64,000 nt of DNA from Peromyscus leucopus (Eukaryota > Chordata > Mammalia > Rodentia > Cricetidae): contig NC_051068.1 in the NCBI RefSeq assembly GCF_004664715.2, positions 52,369,453 to 52,433,452 of the forward strand, written 5' to 3'. Below, piece by piece: positions 23,861-34,200 of the stretch (positions within the stretch are counted from its first letter, which is position 1; every line of letters starts with the position of its first letter). The translations under genes and the position numbers were made by a program. The notes under the pieces were generated by a model, which worked only from the letters and a program-made list of their open reading frames with translations, ran no database searches and was not told where the DNA came from.

Positions 23861-24280
23861 TGTGGTGGTATTCTAATTGTACTGAAATGTGATTTTGATT
23901 GTATGTTAATAAATAAAGTTGCCCGGGGGTCAGAGCTATTAGAGCCATAGACAGAGTATGGCAGTGGTGGCGCACGCCTTTAATCCCATAGATCTCTGTG
24001 TGTTCAGGGATACAGCCAGCATTGGAGACATATGCCTTTAAGACCTGGGGGGCTGTACATACAGACAGTGATGAGGCAGTCACGTGTTTGGGTTTACAAC
24101 CAATGAGAAGGCAGAATGACTATGAAACGACTTACACACAGGGAATTAGCTCTCTTTCAGGAAACTAAGACCACTGCAGGAGGAAGGGTGAGATTTTAGC
24201 TCTGAGCTCTGACCTCTTGGCTTTCTCTTTTACATTGTTTCTGTGTTTCTTATTTAATAAGACAGTTGGTTACATTTACA
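23861..24280 (+). mobile_element. LTR-A-related solo LTR
   Basis: A 420-bp LTR begins TGTGGTGGTATTC and ends TTACATTTACA. A perfect 6-bp duplication GATCTG flanks it (23855-23860, 24281-24286). B1-like DNA ('tggcgcacgcctttaatccc') sits at about 23955. A promoter-like stretch 'caaccaatgagaaggcagaa' (CCAAT) and 'gctctctttcaggaaactaa' follow. The end 'tatttaataagacagttggt' parallels the LTR-A end. Confidence 0.9.
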
Positions 24281-24577
24281 GATCTGTACCTTTAAAGAAC
24301 TGTAATTATCTTTTTACTAATTTACTGAAAGATTCAAATCAATCTGAAGTATGGTACAGCCTAACAGATGTATCTTTGGGGTCCTAAGAAGAAACATGTG
24401 GCACTCAAATGGAATAACCTGAGCTAATTTGATAGAAGGGTTATTTATCAAAGTGTGTCAAGGGTTTAAAGAAATCTTAGAGAGCTGAATGATGAAGGAC
24501 TGCTGAAAACAGGGATAAGATTTCCTCCCATCACATGAGAAGCAATTTGCAATTCACAGAAGAAAAGAGATTGGTGG

Positions 24578-26182
24578 GACATCTGACAGAGGGCTGATCT
24601 CCAAAATATATAAAGAACTCAAGAAACTAGACATCAAAATAACGAACAATGCAATTAAAAAATGGGCTACAGCATGAAACAGAATTCTCAAAGGAAGAAT
24701 TTCAAATGTCCAAAAGACATTTAAGGAATTGTTCAGCATCCTTAGTCATCAGGGAAATGCAAATCAAAACAACTCTGAGATACCATCTTACACCTGTGAG
24801 AATGGCTAAGATTAAAAGCACAGAAGACAGATTATGTAGGAGAGGATGTGGAGCAAGGGGAACACTCTTCTACTGTTGGTGGGAGTGCAAATTTGTATAG
24901 CCACTTTGTAAATCAGTGTGGCAGTTTCTCAGAAAATTGGGAATCAATCTTCCTCAGCACCAACTCTTGGGCATATACCCAAGGAATGCTCAATCATACC
25001 ACAGGGACACATGCTCAACATAGCAGCATTATTCCTAATAGCCAGAACCTGGGAACAACCTGGATGCTCCTTAACTGAAGAATGGATTAAGAAAATTTGG
25101 TACATATACACAATGGAGTACTACTCAGCAGAAAAAACAATGACATTATGACGTTTGCAGACAAATGGATGGAACTAGAAAATACCATCCTGAGTGAGGT
25201 AACCCAGACTCAGAAGGACAAACATGGTATGTACCCACTCATAAGTGGATACTAGATGTAAAGCAAAGGATAACCAGACTACAACACACAACTCCAGAGA
25301 AGCTAGCTAAAAAGGAAGGCCCAAAGATGGACACAATGATTGCCCTGGGAAGGGGGAAAAGATGAGATCTCCATGAGTAAATTGGAGATGAGGGGTGGGC
25401 AATGGAGGGTAGGGGACAGAGGATGAGAGCATAAGGGAATGCGATGGTTGAGCTGGAACAGGGATGGAGTGGGAAAGCAATGAAAGAGATACTATGATAG
25501 AGGGAGACATCATGGGGATAGAGAGAACCCGGGTGCTAGGGAAGTTGCCATAAATCCCCAAGGATGACCCCAGTTTGGACTACTAAAAATAGTGGAGAGG
25601 GTGCCTGAACTGAGCTGGCTTACTCCAGTGATCAGATCAGTGAATACCCTGTCATCACGGAGCTTTCCTCCAGTGAATGATGGAAGCAGATGCAGAGATC
25701 CACAACAAAACATCAGGCAGAGCTCCAGGAGTCCAGTAAACGAGAGAGAAGAGAGATTCTATGAGTAAGTGCATCAAGATCATGATAGGGAAACCTGCAG
25801 AGACAACCAAACCCAACTAGTGAGAACTCATGAGAATTTTAGCAATGGCTGTGGAGCCTGCATGGGACTGGGCTAGGACCTCTGCATTGTGAGAAAGTTG
25901 TGTAGCTTCATCTGCTTGGGAGTCCCCTTGGCGGTAGGACCAGAATCCATCCCTGGTGCATGAGCTGGCGTTTTGGAGCCCACTACCTATGATGGGAATC
26001 CCTGCTGCAGCCTTGAGGTAGGGGAAAGGGCTTGAACTTGCCTCTACTGGATGTGCTTTCCCATGGGAGGCCTTGCCTTCTTGTGGAGGGAAGTAGGGGG
26101 TGGGCTGGGAATGGGAGACTGGGGGTTGGGAGGAGGAAAGAGGGGGATCCTTGATTGGTGTGTAAAATGAGTGGGAAAAAAA
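24578..26182 (+). mobile_element. L1: ORF2 C-terminal remnant plus 3' UTR
   Basis: It starts in the ORF2 3' part ('tctgacagagggctgatctc'), passes the conserved 'gggaaatgcaaatcaaaaca', 'ataccatcttacacctgtga', 'acacaatggagtactactca' and 'gcaaatttgtatagccactt' blocks, then a 3' UTR of about 900 bp ending 'tgtgtaaaatgagtggg' and A-run. Reading frame is broken into 60-85 codon pieces, so no ORF2 protein can be made. The reverse transcriptase and endonuclease parts are absent (5' truncated). Confidence 0.93.
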
Positions 26183-26502
26183 TATTTTTTTTCATTTTTT
26201 AAATTTATTTATTAAATTTAATTTTACATATCAGCCACGGATTCCCTTGTTCTCCCTCCTCCTACCCACCCTCTCCCACTCCCCACCCCCACCCTTCCTC
26301 CCAGCCCACTCCCCATTCCCATCTCCTCCAGGGCAAAGACTCCCCCGAGGATTGAGTTCAACCTGGTAGATTCAGTCCAGGCAGGTCCAGTCCCTTCCTC
26401 CCAGGCTAAGTCAAGTGTCCCTGTATAAGCCCCAGGTTCCAAACAGCCAGTTCATGCACTGAGGACAGGACCTGGTCCCACTGTCTGGATGTCTCCCAAG
26501 CA
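26183..26502 (-). mobile_element. L1 3' UTR end, antisense, tail-to-tail with the previous L1
   Basis: A T-rich start merges with the A-rich tail of the L1 to the left, followed by 'catatcagccacggattccc', a C-rich block, 'gtccaggcaggtccagtccc', 'aagccccaggttccaaacag' and 'ctggatgtctcccaagcag'. It is the antisense twin of 13290-13617. No coding sequence remains. Confidence 0.9.
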
Positions 26503-27394
26503 GATATTGGTGAGAGAAACATCTCTCTACCACAGCATTGCCTTATCAAGGTTAGCAATCACATCTCAGAAATGAAAGCCAACCAGACTGAAATACTCCA
26601 ATGGCCATCACTTCCTTTTTTTTCTATCCCGAAAAAAGTAGACTACTGTTTCCTAAGGAAACTTTCCACTCAGAGCTTTTGCATCTATTCTGATCCCCCT
26701 GACACATGGGACATAGAAACTCTGCACAAAGTTTCAATGATTGATATCCAAGTGAAGGTATCCTGAGATTTCATAAATTGCTATAACAAAAAATTATGAT
26801 CAGAAAAAGCAATTCCATCCCTAAAGCACACGTTTATCCCCAGGATAAAGGAAGGTTCTGGATTATCCATCTGCCAATCTAGAAAAGAAGAAAGCCTAAA
26901 TAACAAGTGAAAACAGTACCTGAGACCCAGGGGTGTATGACACTTTCCCTCTCCCTCCAGGCCTGTCATGGCATGGCTAAGGTTCTTGTATCAGGTTCTG
27001 TCAAGAATCCTGCCCACATCATAGTCCTGATTTCCACAGCCAGGAATCATCTCTTCTTTTCTGCTCATTTCCAAAAATGGAAGGCATTATTTCCATGGGT
27101 TTCCAAACAAGGCTCAGACAAACATTAAGTAATATTCTATCATATCTCTATCAAATTGAAAAATTTTGAGTTTAACACCTAGTTGCTTTTACTGTGCTTA
27201 TTGATAATAATTGCAAACAACACAGGACAAAGATGATTAAAATGCAGCTCTCTGATCGGATGTCTTACATTTTTGTAGAGTGTAAGAATAATCTTTTTGG
27301 CATAAGAAAAATATATATTGAGTAATCTTCAGCAGTTGGTGGCAAAACAATAACTCAATCTCTCACAGGTGGTGGATTGATGCCAGTCCACTTA
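26503..27394. other. Unassigned interval
   Basis: No repeat or gene was recognised. Short frames at 26572-26766 and 26907-27128 show no family features. Confidence 0.5.
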
Positions 27395-27650
27395 TCTTTC
27401 TATATAACAGCATACTGCAGGCTGGACGATTAAAGCAACAAAAATTAGTTTCTCAGAGGTCTAGACATAGGACACTGAAGGGTCATGGCTCTAGCATAGT
27501 TGGCTACTTTCTCCATTGTAACCACTTTTATTGTGTGTCCTCACATAGCCCTTTCTTGCTGTTGTTTATTGAACCAAAGGGAATATGATGTGCACTTTAT
27601 TATCTTATAAAGGCATCGGATCTATTGTGCTTAGGACCTCACCTTCTTTT
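27395..27650 (-). mobile_element. Possible ancient MaLR/MLT-type LTR, antisense
   Basis: The text 'atactgcaggctggacgatt', 'aattagtttctcagaggtct' and 'attgtgtgtcctcacatagc' resembles the antisense of old mammalian MaLR LTRs (gctgtgtcctcacatgg). Divergence is high and the borders unclear. Confidence 0.4.
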
Positions 27651-27654
27651 CTGG

Positions 27655-28317
27655 TGTGATACAAGCTAGAGACAATTGGGAAGAGCAAATTAAATTAACT
27701 GTAGCTTTGTTTGTGAGGCATTTTATTTTATTTAAATTTTATTTTACTTTACAATACCATTCAGTTCTACATAACAGCCACAGATTCTCTTGTTTTCCCC
27801 CTTCCTGCCCCTCTCCCCTTCCCCCCAGCCCACCCCCATTCCTACCTCCTCTAGGGCAAAGCCTCCCCTGAGGACTGAGATCAACCTGATAGACTCAGTC
27901 CAGGCAGGTCCAGTTCCCTCCTCCCAGATTGAGCCAAGCGTCCCTGCATAAGTCCCAGGTTTCAAACAGCTAACTCATGTAATGAGCCCAGGACCTGGTA
28001 CCACTGGCTAGATGCGTGAGACATTTTATTGATTGCTAGTTGATATGAGAGGGCCCAGGCCACTGTGGGCAGTGTCACCCCAGAAATGTTGTCTGGAGTT
28101 ATAACATAAGGTAGCTGACCTGATCCTGGAGCAAGCTGGTAAGCATGATTCCTCCCTGGTCTCTGTTTCACTTCCTGATTCCAGGTTCCTGACTCCAGAT
28201 TCCTCCTTTGGCAACTCTGGAGTATGAATTATAACCTGGCAGCCAAATAAATACCCCTTTCCTTAAGTCACTTTTGGTCAGTGTTTTATCACAGCAAACA
28301 GTAAGCAAACTAGAATA
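27655..28317 (+). mobile_element. MaLR (MT-like) LTR split by an L1
   Basis: The left part (27655-27727, 'tgtgatacaagctagagaca') and right part (28016-28317, 'gatatgagagggcccaggcc', 'agccaaataaataccccttt', 'ttttatcacagcaaacagta') join into one MT-like LTR once the L1 at 27728-28015 and one copy of its duplication are removed. Confidence 0.75.
27728..28015 (-). mobile_element. L1 3' UTR end, antisense, inserted in a MaLR LTR
   Basis: A severely 5'-truncated L1: T-rich start, then 'cattcagttctacataacag', a C-rich block, 'cagtccaggcaggtccagtt' and 'aagtcccaggtttcaaacag'. The flanking target duplication is 15 bp with one change: 'gtgaggcattttatt' (27713-27727) and 'gtgagacattttatt' (28016-28030). 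The insertion is therefore younger than the LTR. Confidence 0.92.
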
Positions 28318-28374
28318 CCCTTGAATTTAATTTTACTTCTGAATAAGTTTAACTGTAACAACTTTGAGTTTTGT

Positions 28375-28740
28375 ATTAGTTCAGTTTGTATTTCTATAAT
28401 GAAATGTCTTAAGCTACATAAATTTATAAATAAATAAATAAATTTATTTAGTTAACAATTATGGTTTGCGGCCTTTATCTGGTAATACATTACTTGTTGG
28501 GAGAGGCCTGGATTGGTAGTACAGGGAATCTTATGAAAAGAGACAGGAAAAATCCCATGTCACAGTTCTGGTTTCTGTCTTTATGTCTAACCCCCACTAC
28601 TCAATCATAGAACTATACCCTGATAAGCATATACAATTACACCATCTCCCGAATGTCCACCTCTACATGCAATAGTCAGATTAAGTTTCTGGTTTTTCAA
28701 TGCAACATAGTGGGGATTAAACTCTAGTATATGGTCTCTA
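28375..28740 (-). mobile_element. Possible old MaLR LTR (MST/THE1-like), antisense
   Basis: The opening 'tgtattagttcagtttgtat' followed by 'ttctataatgaaatg' and the later 'gtcagattaagtttctggtt' resemble the antisense of old MaLR LTRs. An (AAAT)n tract at about 28423-28445 lies inside. Assignment is tentative. Confidence 0.4.
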
Positions 28741-29743
28741 TACCTTCAGATCATACTGATATCATAGAAAGCTTCAACAAATGAATTTGAATGGTGAATG
28801 GGGTACGAGATACAGCATTCTGTCAATTACCCTTAGAATAAATTGTAGAACAATTGAAAGAAGACAAGATTTCAAATATCTATTACCCCGAGTTCTTATT
28901 GTCATAGATCAGCTAAAATATTCTTTGAAAGGATGGACTAATCAAATTTTTGAAGTTCGGGAGAATATATGAGATAAAGAGGAAGTTGAGATCTGTGACT
29001 GTGAATCAAAAATGCCAGCAGGCCACTAGAAAATGTCCCTGGGAAGTTTAATCTCCTACAGCTGGGAAACTAACTTGGCATAGGACCAAGCCCAACACCT
29101 AAATATAACAGAGCTGTTGAGAGCTCAATCCAGCCAGCTAAGGACATTAGTAGGAAATGAATGAAATACTAAAAGATAGAAACATATTGTACACAACACT
29201 AAAACATGAATGGTTTAAATGAAAACCTTTGCTTTGTAGTAGAACCAGCATTTTCTTTAAAAAAATAAAATCCAGTATTTCTAGTGACAGTAATTAACTA
29301 AAAGCTTTTAAACTTGTAATGCAATCAGACCAGTGAATAGCTTAGATACATAAGTACAATGTCTGGCTCATGAAGAGATGATTCTATATTAATAAAAAAA
29401 TTCATTCTTGGTGAATCTATATGTAAATGGGTAATATGAGGAATTGAACAATGCAAAAGGATAAGAAAATGCCCCATGTGTACAATTTTCTTCACAAGAG
29501 TAACCTTAGAACTCTATATTTAATGTGTTGACTTCAGCAGTAAAATTATAGTAGGTTAGCTAATTAAAACTTGAACACAAGGTGGCTTCAGGCTAATGTG
29601 GCTGACATACCAGGAATGAAGTGCATCTTGTAGTATGCAGAATGAAGTGCTTCCTACATGATGTATTCTCTACTAAGCAGCCATATTATCTCAAAAATTC
29701 TTCAAGGAAATCTGCAGTCCCAAACGCATTCTACTAAGTTAAA
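28741..29743. other. Unassigned AT-rich interval
   Basis: Nothing was recognised on either strand. Confidence 0.5.
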
Positions 29744-29850
29744 GATTTAGAGATTTAGCTCAGTATTAGAGTAATTGCTTAGCAAGTACAAACCATGGCT
29801 TCCAACCTACTCACCCCCAGCACTATTTAAAAAATCTGAAAAAAAAAAGA
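29744..29850 (+). mobile_element. ID-type SINE (tRNA-Ala-derived)
   Basis: 'gagatttagctcagtattag' with 'gcttagcaagtaca', then 'ttccaacctactcaccccca' and an A-rich tail, follows the rodent ID pattern. The A and B box equivalents are degenerate, so an active tRNA gene is not supported. Confidence 0.8.
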
Positions 29851-30254
29851 GAAAGAAAGCCTAACTGACAAAATTTAAAATCCTGCTAAATCAAAATCTA
29901 TGTTCTAGTAAATGAACACTATGAACTGTATGAACATCAGGGAAAGAAGATAACTGAAGTTCAGCTTGAGGACAGTGATTGGCTAGATCCATCAGAAGAC
30001 ATCTTTCCAACTTTTCCTCCCTTCTTTGTATTGGCACAGAAAAATGTCTCATGAGCTGAGCCTCTAAATAACATTGTTCAGAGCTGTTTCTCTGTGTTTT
30101 CATTGAAATTTTGAAAGTTAATGACTTTGGGGAATAGATAATAATTTTCCTACTGACAGGAAAGTTAGGGAGGCTCATTTCCTATAATAAATGACACTTA
30201 CAAGAGCAAAAAAAAAAAAAACCCATAAATCTGCTGTCATCAACAGTCTGTGGT
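29851..30254. other. Unassigned interval
   Basis: A 95-codon minus-strand frame (29891-30178) covers most of it. The product has no membrane segment or motif I recognise, and it is not called as a gene. Confidence 0.45.
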
Positions 30255-30752
30255 CCAGACCATTTCACTGATATTTTTGTATTGTCTTTGGTTTGTTTAT
30301 TTATATTTCATTGATTTCAGCCCTGAGTTTGAGTATTTCTTACTATCTACTCCTTTGGAATATTATTTCTTCTTTTATTGGAGAGGTTTTAATTGTGCCA
30401 TAAATTGCTAATATCTCTCCAATGTTTTATGTAGACACATAGTGCTATGAACTTGCCTCATAGAACTGACTTCATTGTATCTCATATATTTGATGTGTTG
30501 TGTTTTCATTTTTGTTCATTTCGGGGGAGATTTTAATTTCTAACTAATTTCTAATTTAATGTCAAGCTTCCATGAGTTTTTAAGCTTTCTGTTGTAGCTA
30601 TTTTTATTGATATCCAATTGTAACCCATGGTGGTTAGATAGGATATACAGATTAATTTCAATTTTCTTGCATCTGTTGAGACTTGATTTGAATCAAGCAT
30701 GTGGACACTTCTGGAGAAACTTCCATGAGAGCCTGAAAAGAAAGTATAATCT

Positions 30753-31264
30753 TACAGTTGTTGTTTTTTACTATTTGCTCTTTACTCTTTTGGAGGCCCA
30801 CCACCCAGCTCCCAAATAAACACACAGAGACTTATTCTTTCATATGAATACCCAGAATTAGCTTGGCTAGTTTCTAGCCAGCTATTCTTAACTTAAATTA
30901 TCCTGTCTGCCTTTTGCCTCTGTGTTTTTAATCTTTCTCTATTCTATATACCTTTCTTCTTATTTCGTGGCTTGCTGTGTAGCTAGCTGGGCGACTGGCC
31001 CCTGGTGTCCTCTCTCCTCTTCTTGCTCCTCCCTCTTCTACTATATTATTCTATCTCCCTGCCAGCCCCACCTATTTTGCTCTTCTGCCTTGGCCATTCC
31101 ACTCTTTCTTAGACCAATCAGGTGTTTCAGGCAGGCAAAGTAACACAGCTTCACAGAATTAAACAAATGCAACATTTAAAAAATGCAACACATCTTTGCA
31201 TCATTGAATAAATATCCCACAGCATAAATAAATGTAATACATCTTAAAATAATATTCCACAACA
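30753..31264 (-). mobile_element. LTR-C solo LTR, antisense, inserted in L1
   Basis: A 512-bp LTR with a perfect 6-bp duplication TAATCT (30747-30752, 31265-31270). Plus-strand text begins TACAGTTGTTG (TG changed to TA) and ends ATTCCACAACA. Characteristic parts: 'cagctcccaaataaacacac', 'ttgctgtgtagctagctggg' and 'aggcaaagtaacacagcttc'. ERVK-type by duplication length. It is a different family from LTR-A and LTR-B. Confidence 0.85.
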
Positions 31265-31484
31265 TAATCTTTTTGATTTGGTGAAATGTTCTGTAAATAA
31301 CAGTGTAGTCTATTTGGCTTATAATATTATTTAGCTCCATTACTTCTCTGCTTAAATTTGTCTGGAAGGACTGTTTATAAGTGCAAATGGGATATCCTGA
31401 AGTCACCCACTATTACTATATGAGTGTCAATATGTGATTTATGCTGTAGTGATATTTCTTTTACAAACTTTGTTGCCCTTATAT

Positions 31485-31558
31485 GGGAGAACAGGGGAAT
31501 TTGTGGTTATTATGTTGAACTAAATGATGTTGTAAAATAAATTTACTTAATAAAAAAA
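31485..31558 (+). mobile_element. L1 3' terminal fragment inserted in antisense L1
   Basis: The antisense ORF2 text is interrupted by 'agaacaggggaatttgtggt', 'gttgtaaaataaatttactt' and 'aataaaaaaaaaa', the sense 3' end of another L1. About 74 bp long. The host resumes at 'gaattacaatatcttc'. No convincing duplication was found. Confidence 0.65.
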
Positions 31559-31590
31559 AAAGAATTACAATATCTTCTTGGTGGATTAAG

Positions 31591-32462
31591 ATGGTCTGAA
31601 CGGGACTGATAACGTCCACAGGAGGGAGAAAAGCTAGGTCCTCCATGAGGATCTGCCAATTTCTCAGAGAATGGAGAAAAAAAGAAGATGCCAAGCCACT
31701 GTTGGTGGTCTGCTACAGGGATGAGATCAGAGAATTGGACATAGAGAAAAGGAAGGAGAATGTAGATTTCTTTCTTGATTCCCAGCCAGTGTGGCCAGTG
31801 TATTCCAAGTTACCAAATGCCTCTGGGTTTGATGGCTGAAACAAAGGCTCAGAATTGAGTTTAACTGTGGCTTGATATTATCCACTTAATAGTGCAATAG
31901 TGACTCAAATAAATCTATAAATATTTTGATTTCAATCTCATTAACCTGGAAAACTTCCCTAAACCATACTAAAATCAAACAGTGCTTTGAGATGTAATGA
32001 TTACAAGCAAAAGCAAATGGTCCTGATTAAAGTGGAATGTTCAAGAACTTAACTGTGGTTTAAGCAACACCCAGATCAACCATAGAAAACCAAACCCAGA
32101 TCTATAATCAAAAAGCAATGTAGATCTGGCTGTGGCGTCTTTGTTTCCCAAAAGCTAAATTAAGAAGATCCTGAAATGCTGATCTTGTTGCCCAACTACA
32201 GCTGAGAGTATAAACAAGAAAACAACTATTTTATTGGTTTAGGTGTGAGATTACCACTACTGGAAGTTGAATGTAAATATTTCTTCTATTCTTACAAGAG
32301 TTCATGTGTTCTTCTATAGAAGCTGTCTATCTCAAGCTCAATTATTTAAAGAAGAACTATGACCAGGGTGGAGGTCTTAATTCTTCCATTCTCAAAAGGA
32401 ACCAGGGGTTAAAAATTTCTATCTGAATATGAGAACATTGGTGAAAGGAAGAATAATACTTG
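31591..32462. other. Unassigned interval
   Basis: Nothing was assigned. The 64-codon frame at 31645-31839 is rich in charged residues but matches no family I know. Confidence 0.45.
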
Positions 32463-32675
32463 AGGCTGGATAGATGGCTCAGCAGTTAACAATTTTTCTT
32501 ACATATGACACAGGTGTGATTCCCAGCACCCACATAGCAGCTCATAAACATCTGAATCTTTAGTTCTAAGGGAATAAATTTTGATCTCCATAATCATCAA
32601 GCATGCGTGCATGTGTTACACATACATACATGTAGACAAAACACTAACATATGTAAAGCAAAATAAAATGTAACG
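32463..32675 (+). mobile_element. B2 SINE
   Basis: The tRNA-related head 'ctggatagatggctcagcag' is followed by 'tgattcccagcacccacata', 'gcagctcataaacatctgaa', 'gcatgcgtgcatgtgttaca' and the tail 'aaagcaaaataaaatg'. Diverged in the middle ('gttaacaatttttcttacat'). Confidence 0.85.
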
Positions 32676-33194
32676 TTTACTACCTCATTTATATTCTGAG
32701 ATTATAATAATTACATCATTTCCCCCTTAACTTTTCACCCACTAAACTCTCCCAAAACTCCCACCCTATTCACTTTCAAACTTATGGCTTCTTTTTTATG
32801 AATGAATTTTTAAAACTATATCCATACATGGCTTTCCATCACATTGTAGTTTAACGGAACCCAAGTTTCTTGACAAGTGACATAGAAGTTTGAGATTAAT
32901 ATTAAGATCTTTTGATATGTTGTATAATTTATTAAATACTTTTATTTTTAGACTTTCTCATTATATATTGAAAACATTGACTACTTACTTTGTAGTGTAG
33001 GCATTAAATGTGTTAATTTATATAAATATTTTAATAAGCTGTCTAGAGCACAGTATAGCATGATTCTGAGGATCATTATCATGTATATTGGATATGTTAT
33101 TTGTACAACAACGTTTTTATCCTTTGTAAGTAATAACAGGAAGTATCTACTACCAATACTACAAGGACCCACTCAGTGACTGACATAATGTAAT
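32676..33194. other. Unassigned AT-rich interval
   Basis: No gene or repeat was recognised. Confidence 0.5.
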
Positions 33195-33253
33195 ATTAAA
33201 TATTGCGTGTCAACTTGAGATTTAGAGTCACCTAGGACACAAAGTCCTACAAC

Positions 33254-33433
33254 AGTAGTTCTCAGCATTCCTGATGCTGTGATCCATTAATAAAGTTCTT
33301 CATGTTATGGTGAACCCAAACTGTAAAATTATTCCATTGCTATTTCATAACTGTAATTTTGTTAATGTTATAATTGTATTCTAAATATCTGATATGCAAC
33401 CTCAAGGGATCAGGAACTATAGAAGAACCACTT
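33254..33433 (-). mobile_element. URR1-like hAT transposon, degenerate
   Basis: It opens CAGTAGTTCTCAGCATTCC and closes AGAACCACTT. The middle contains 'gctatttcataactgtaatt' shared with the 10535 copy. Flanking 8-mers TCCTACAA and CTCTAGAA agree at only five of eight positions, so the duplication has decayed or the ends are misplaced. Strand is nominal. Confidence 0.75.
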
Positions 33434-33510
33434 CTCTAGAAGTATCTGTTAGTTTTATTTCAAAGGTGTTCACCTAAGATGAGATGATCCACCTGTTCCA
33501 TGAGCTGAGT

Positions 33511-34077
33511 TGCTGTGGGATGGTCTGTATGTCAAATTGTTCTGATTGGTCAATAAATAAAACACTGATTGGCCAGTGACCAGGCAGGAAGTAGGTGGGA
33601 CAAGGAGAGAGGAGAATTCTGGGAAGCAGAAGGCTGAGGCAGAGAAACTGCCAGCTGCCACCAGGACAAGCAGCATGTAAAGACGCCGGTAAGCCACCAG
33701 CCACGTGGCAAGGTATAGATTTATGGAAATGGATTAATTTAAGCTATAAGAACAGTTAGCAGCCGGGTGGTGGTGGCGCATGCCTTTAATCCCAGCACTC
33801 GGGAGGCAGAGGCAGGTGGATCTCTGTGAGTTCGAGTCCAGCCTGGGCTACCAAGTGAGCCAGGAAAGGCACAAAGCTACACAGAGAAACCCTGTCTCAA
33901 AAAACCAAAAAAAAAAAAAAAAAAAAAAGAACAGTTAGCAAGAAACCTGCCATGGCCATACAGTTAGTATGCAATATAAGTCTCTGTGTTTACTTGGTTG
34001 GGTCTGAGTGGCTGTGGGACTGGCGGGTGACAAAGATTTGTCCTGACTGTGGGCAAGGCAGGAAAACTCTAGCTACA
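33511..34077 (+). mobile_element. LTR-B solo LTR carrying a B1
   Basis: It begins TGCTGTGGGATGG and ends CTCTAGCTACA, with a perfect 6-bp duplication CTGAGT (33505-33510, 34078-34083). The core 'ctgattggtcaataaataaa' and 'ctgattggccagtgaccagg' define LTR-B. Without the B1 and its duplication it is about 390 bp. Diagnostic text 'gcctg/cctgccatggccata' groups it with the 6793 left arm. Open frames at 33470-33704 are incidental. Confidence 0.92.
33762..33926 (+). mobile_element. B1 SINE, young, inserted in LTR-B
   Basis: A near-full-length B1: 'gccgggtggtggtggcgcat', 'gcctttaatcccagcactcg', 'ggatctctgtgagttcgagt', 'aaggcacaaagctacacaga', 'gaaaccctgtctcaaaa', and a long A-tail. A perfect 14-bp duplication 'aagaacagttagca' flanks it (33748-33761, 33927-33940). 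The pol III A and B box regions are well kept ('gagttcgagtcc'). It is the youngest layer of this nest. Confidence 0.97.
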
Positions 34078-34200
34078 CTGAGTGCTTGGTATTAATAAAT
34101 TGGAGAATGTAAACTGAACACCAGTATTTCTCTGTCTGTACCTTCTGACCATAGATATGATGTGAGCACTGTTTCACACCCATGCCTGCCACAAATATAA

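Larger units (their letters stand above)
30255..31590 (-). mobile_element. L1 ORF2 fragment, antisense, split by LTR-C and an L1 tail
   Basis: Reverse-oriented ORF2 DNA: 'cctcatagaactgacttcat', 'acccatggtggttagatagg', 'ttctggagaaacttccatga', resuming after the LTR with 'aaatgttctgtaaataacag', 'agtcacccactattactata' and 'gaattacaatatcttcttgg'. It parallels 42500-43090 of the other antisense L1. Frames are disrupted throughout. Confidence 0.8.
33195..34200 (+). mobile_element. MaLR-like LTR, host of URR1 and LTR-B insertions
   Basis: Three pieces read as one MaLR-type LTR: 33195-33253 ('cgtgtcaacttgagatttag', 'agtcacctaggacaca'), 33434-33510, and 34084-34200 ('ggagaatgtaaactgaacac', 'cagtatttctctgtctgtac', 'cacacccatgcctgccac'). 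The inserts between are 33254-33433 and 33511-34077 plus one duplication. Right border unclear. Confidence 0.55.

Noticed and set aside
29744..29850. tRNA-like sequence
   Set aside because: It is an ID SINE with a degenerate head and A-rich tail, not a folded tRNA gene. The B2 at 32463 was set aside for the same reason.
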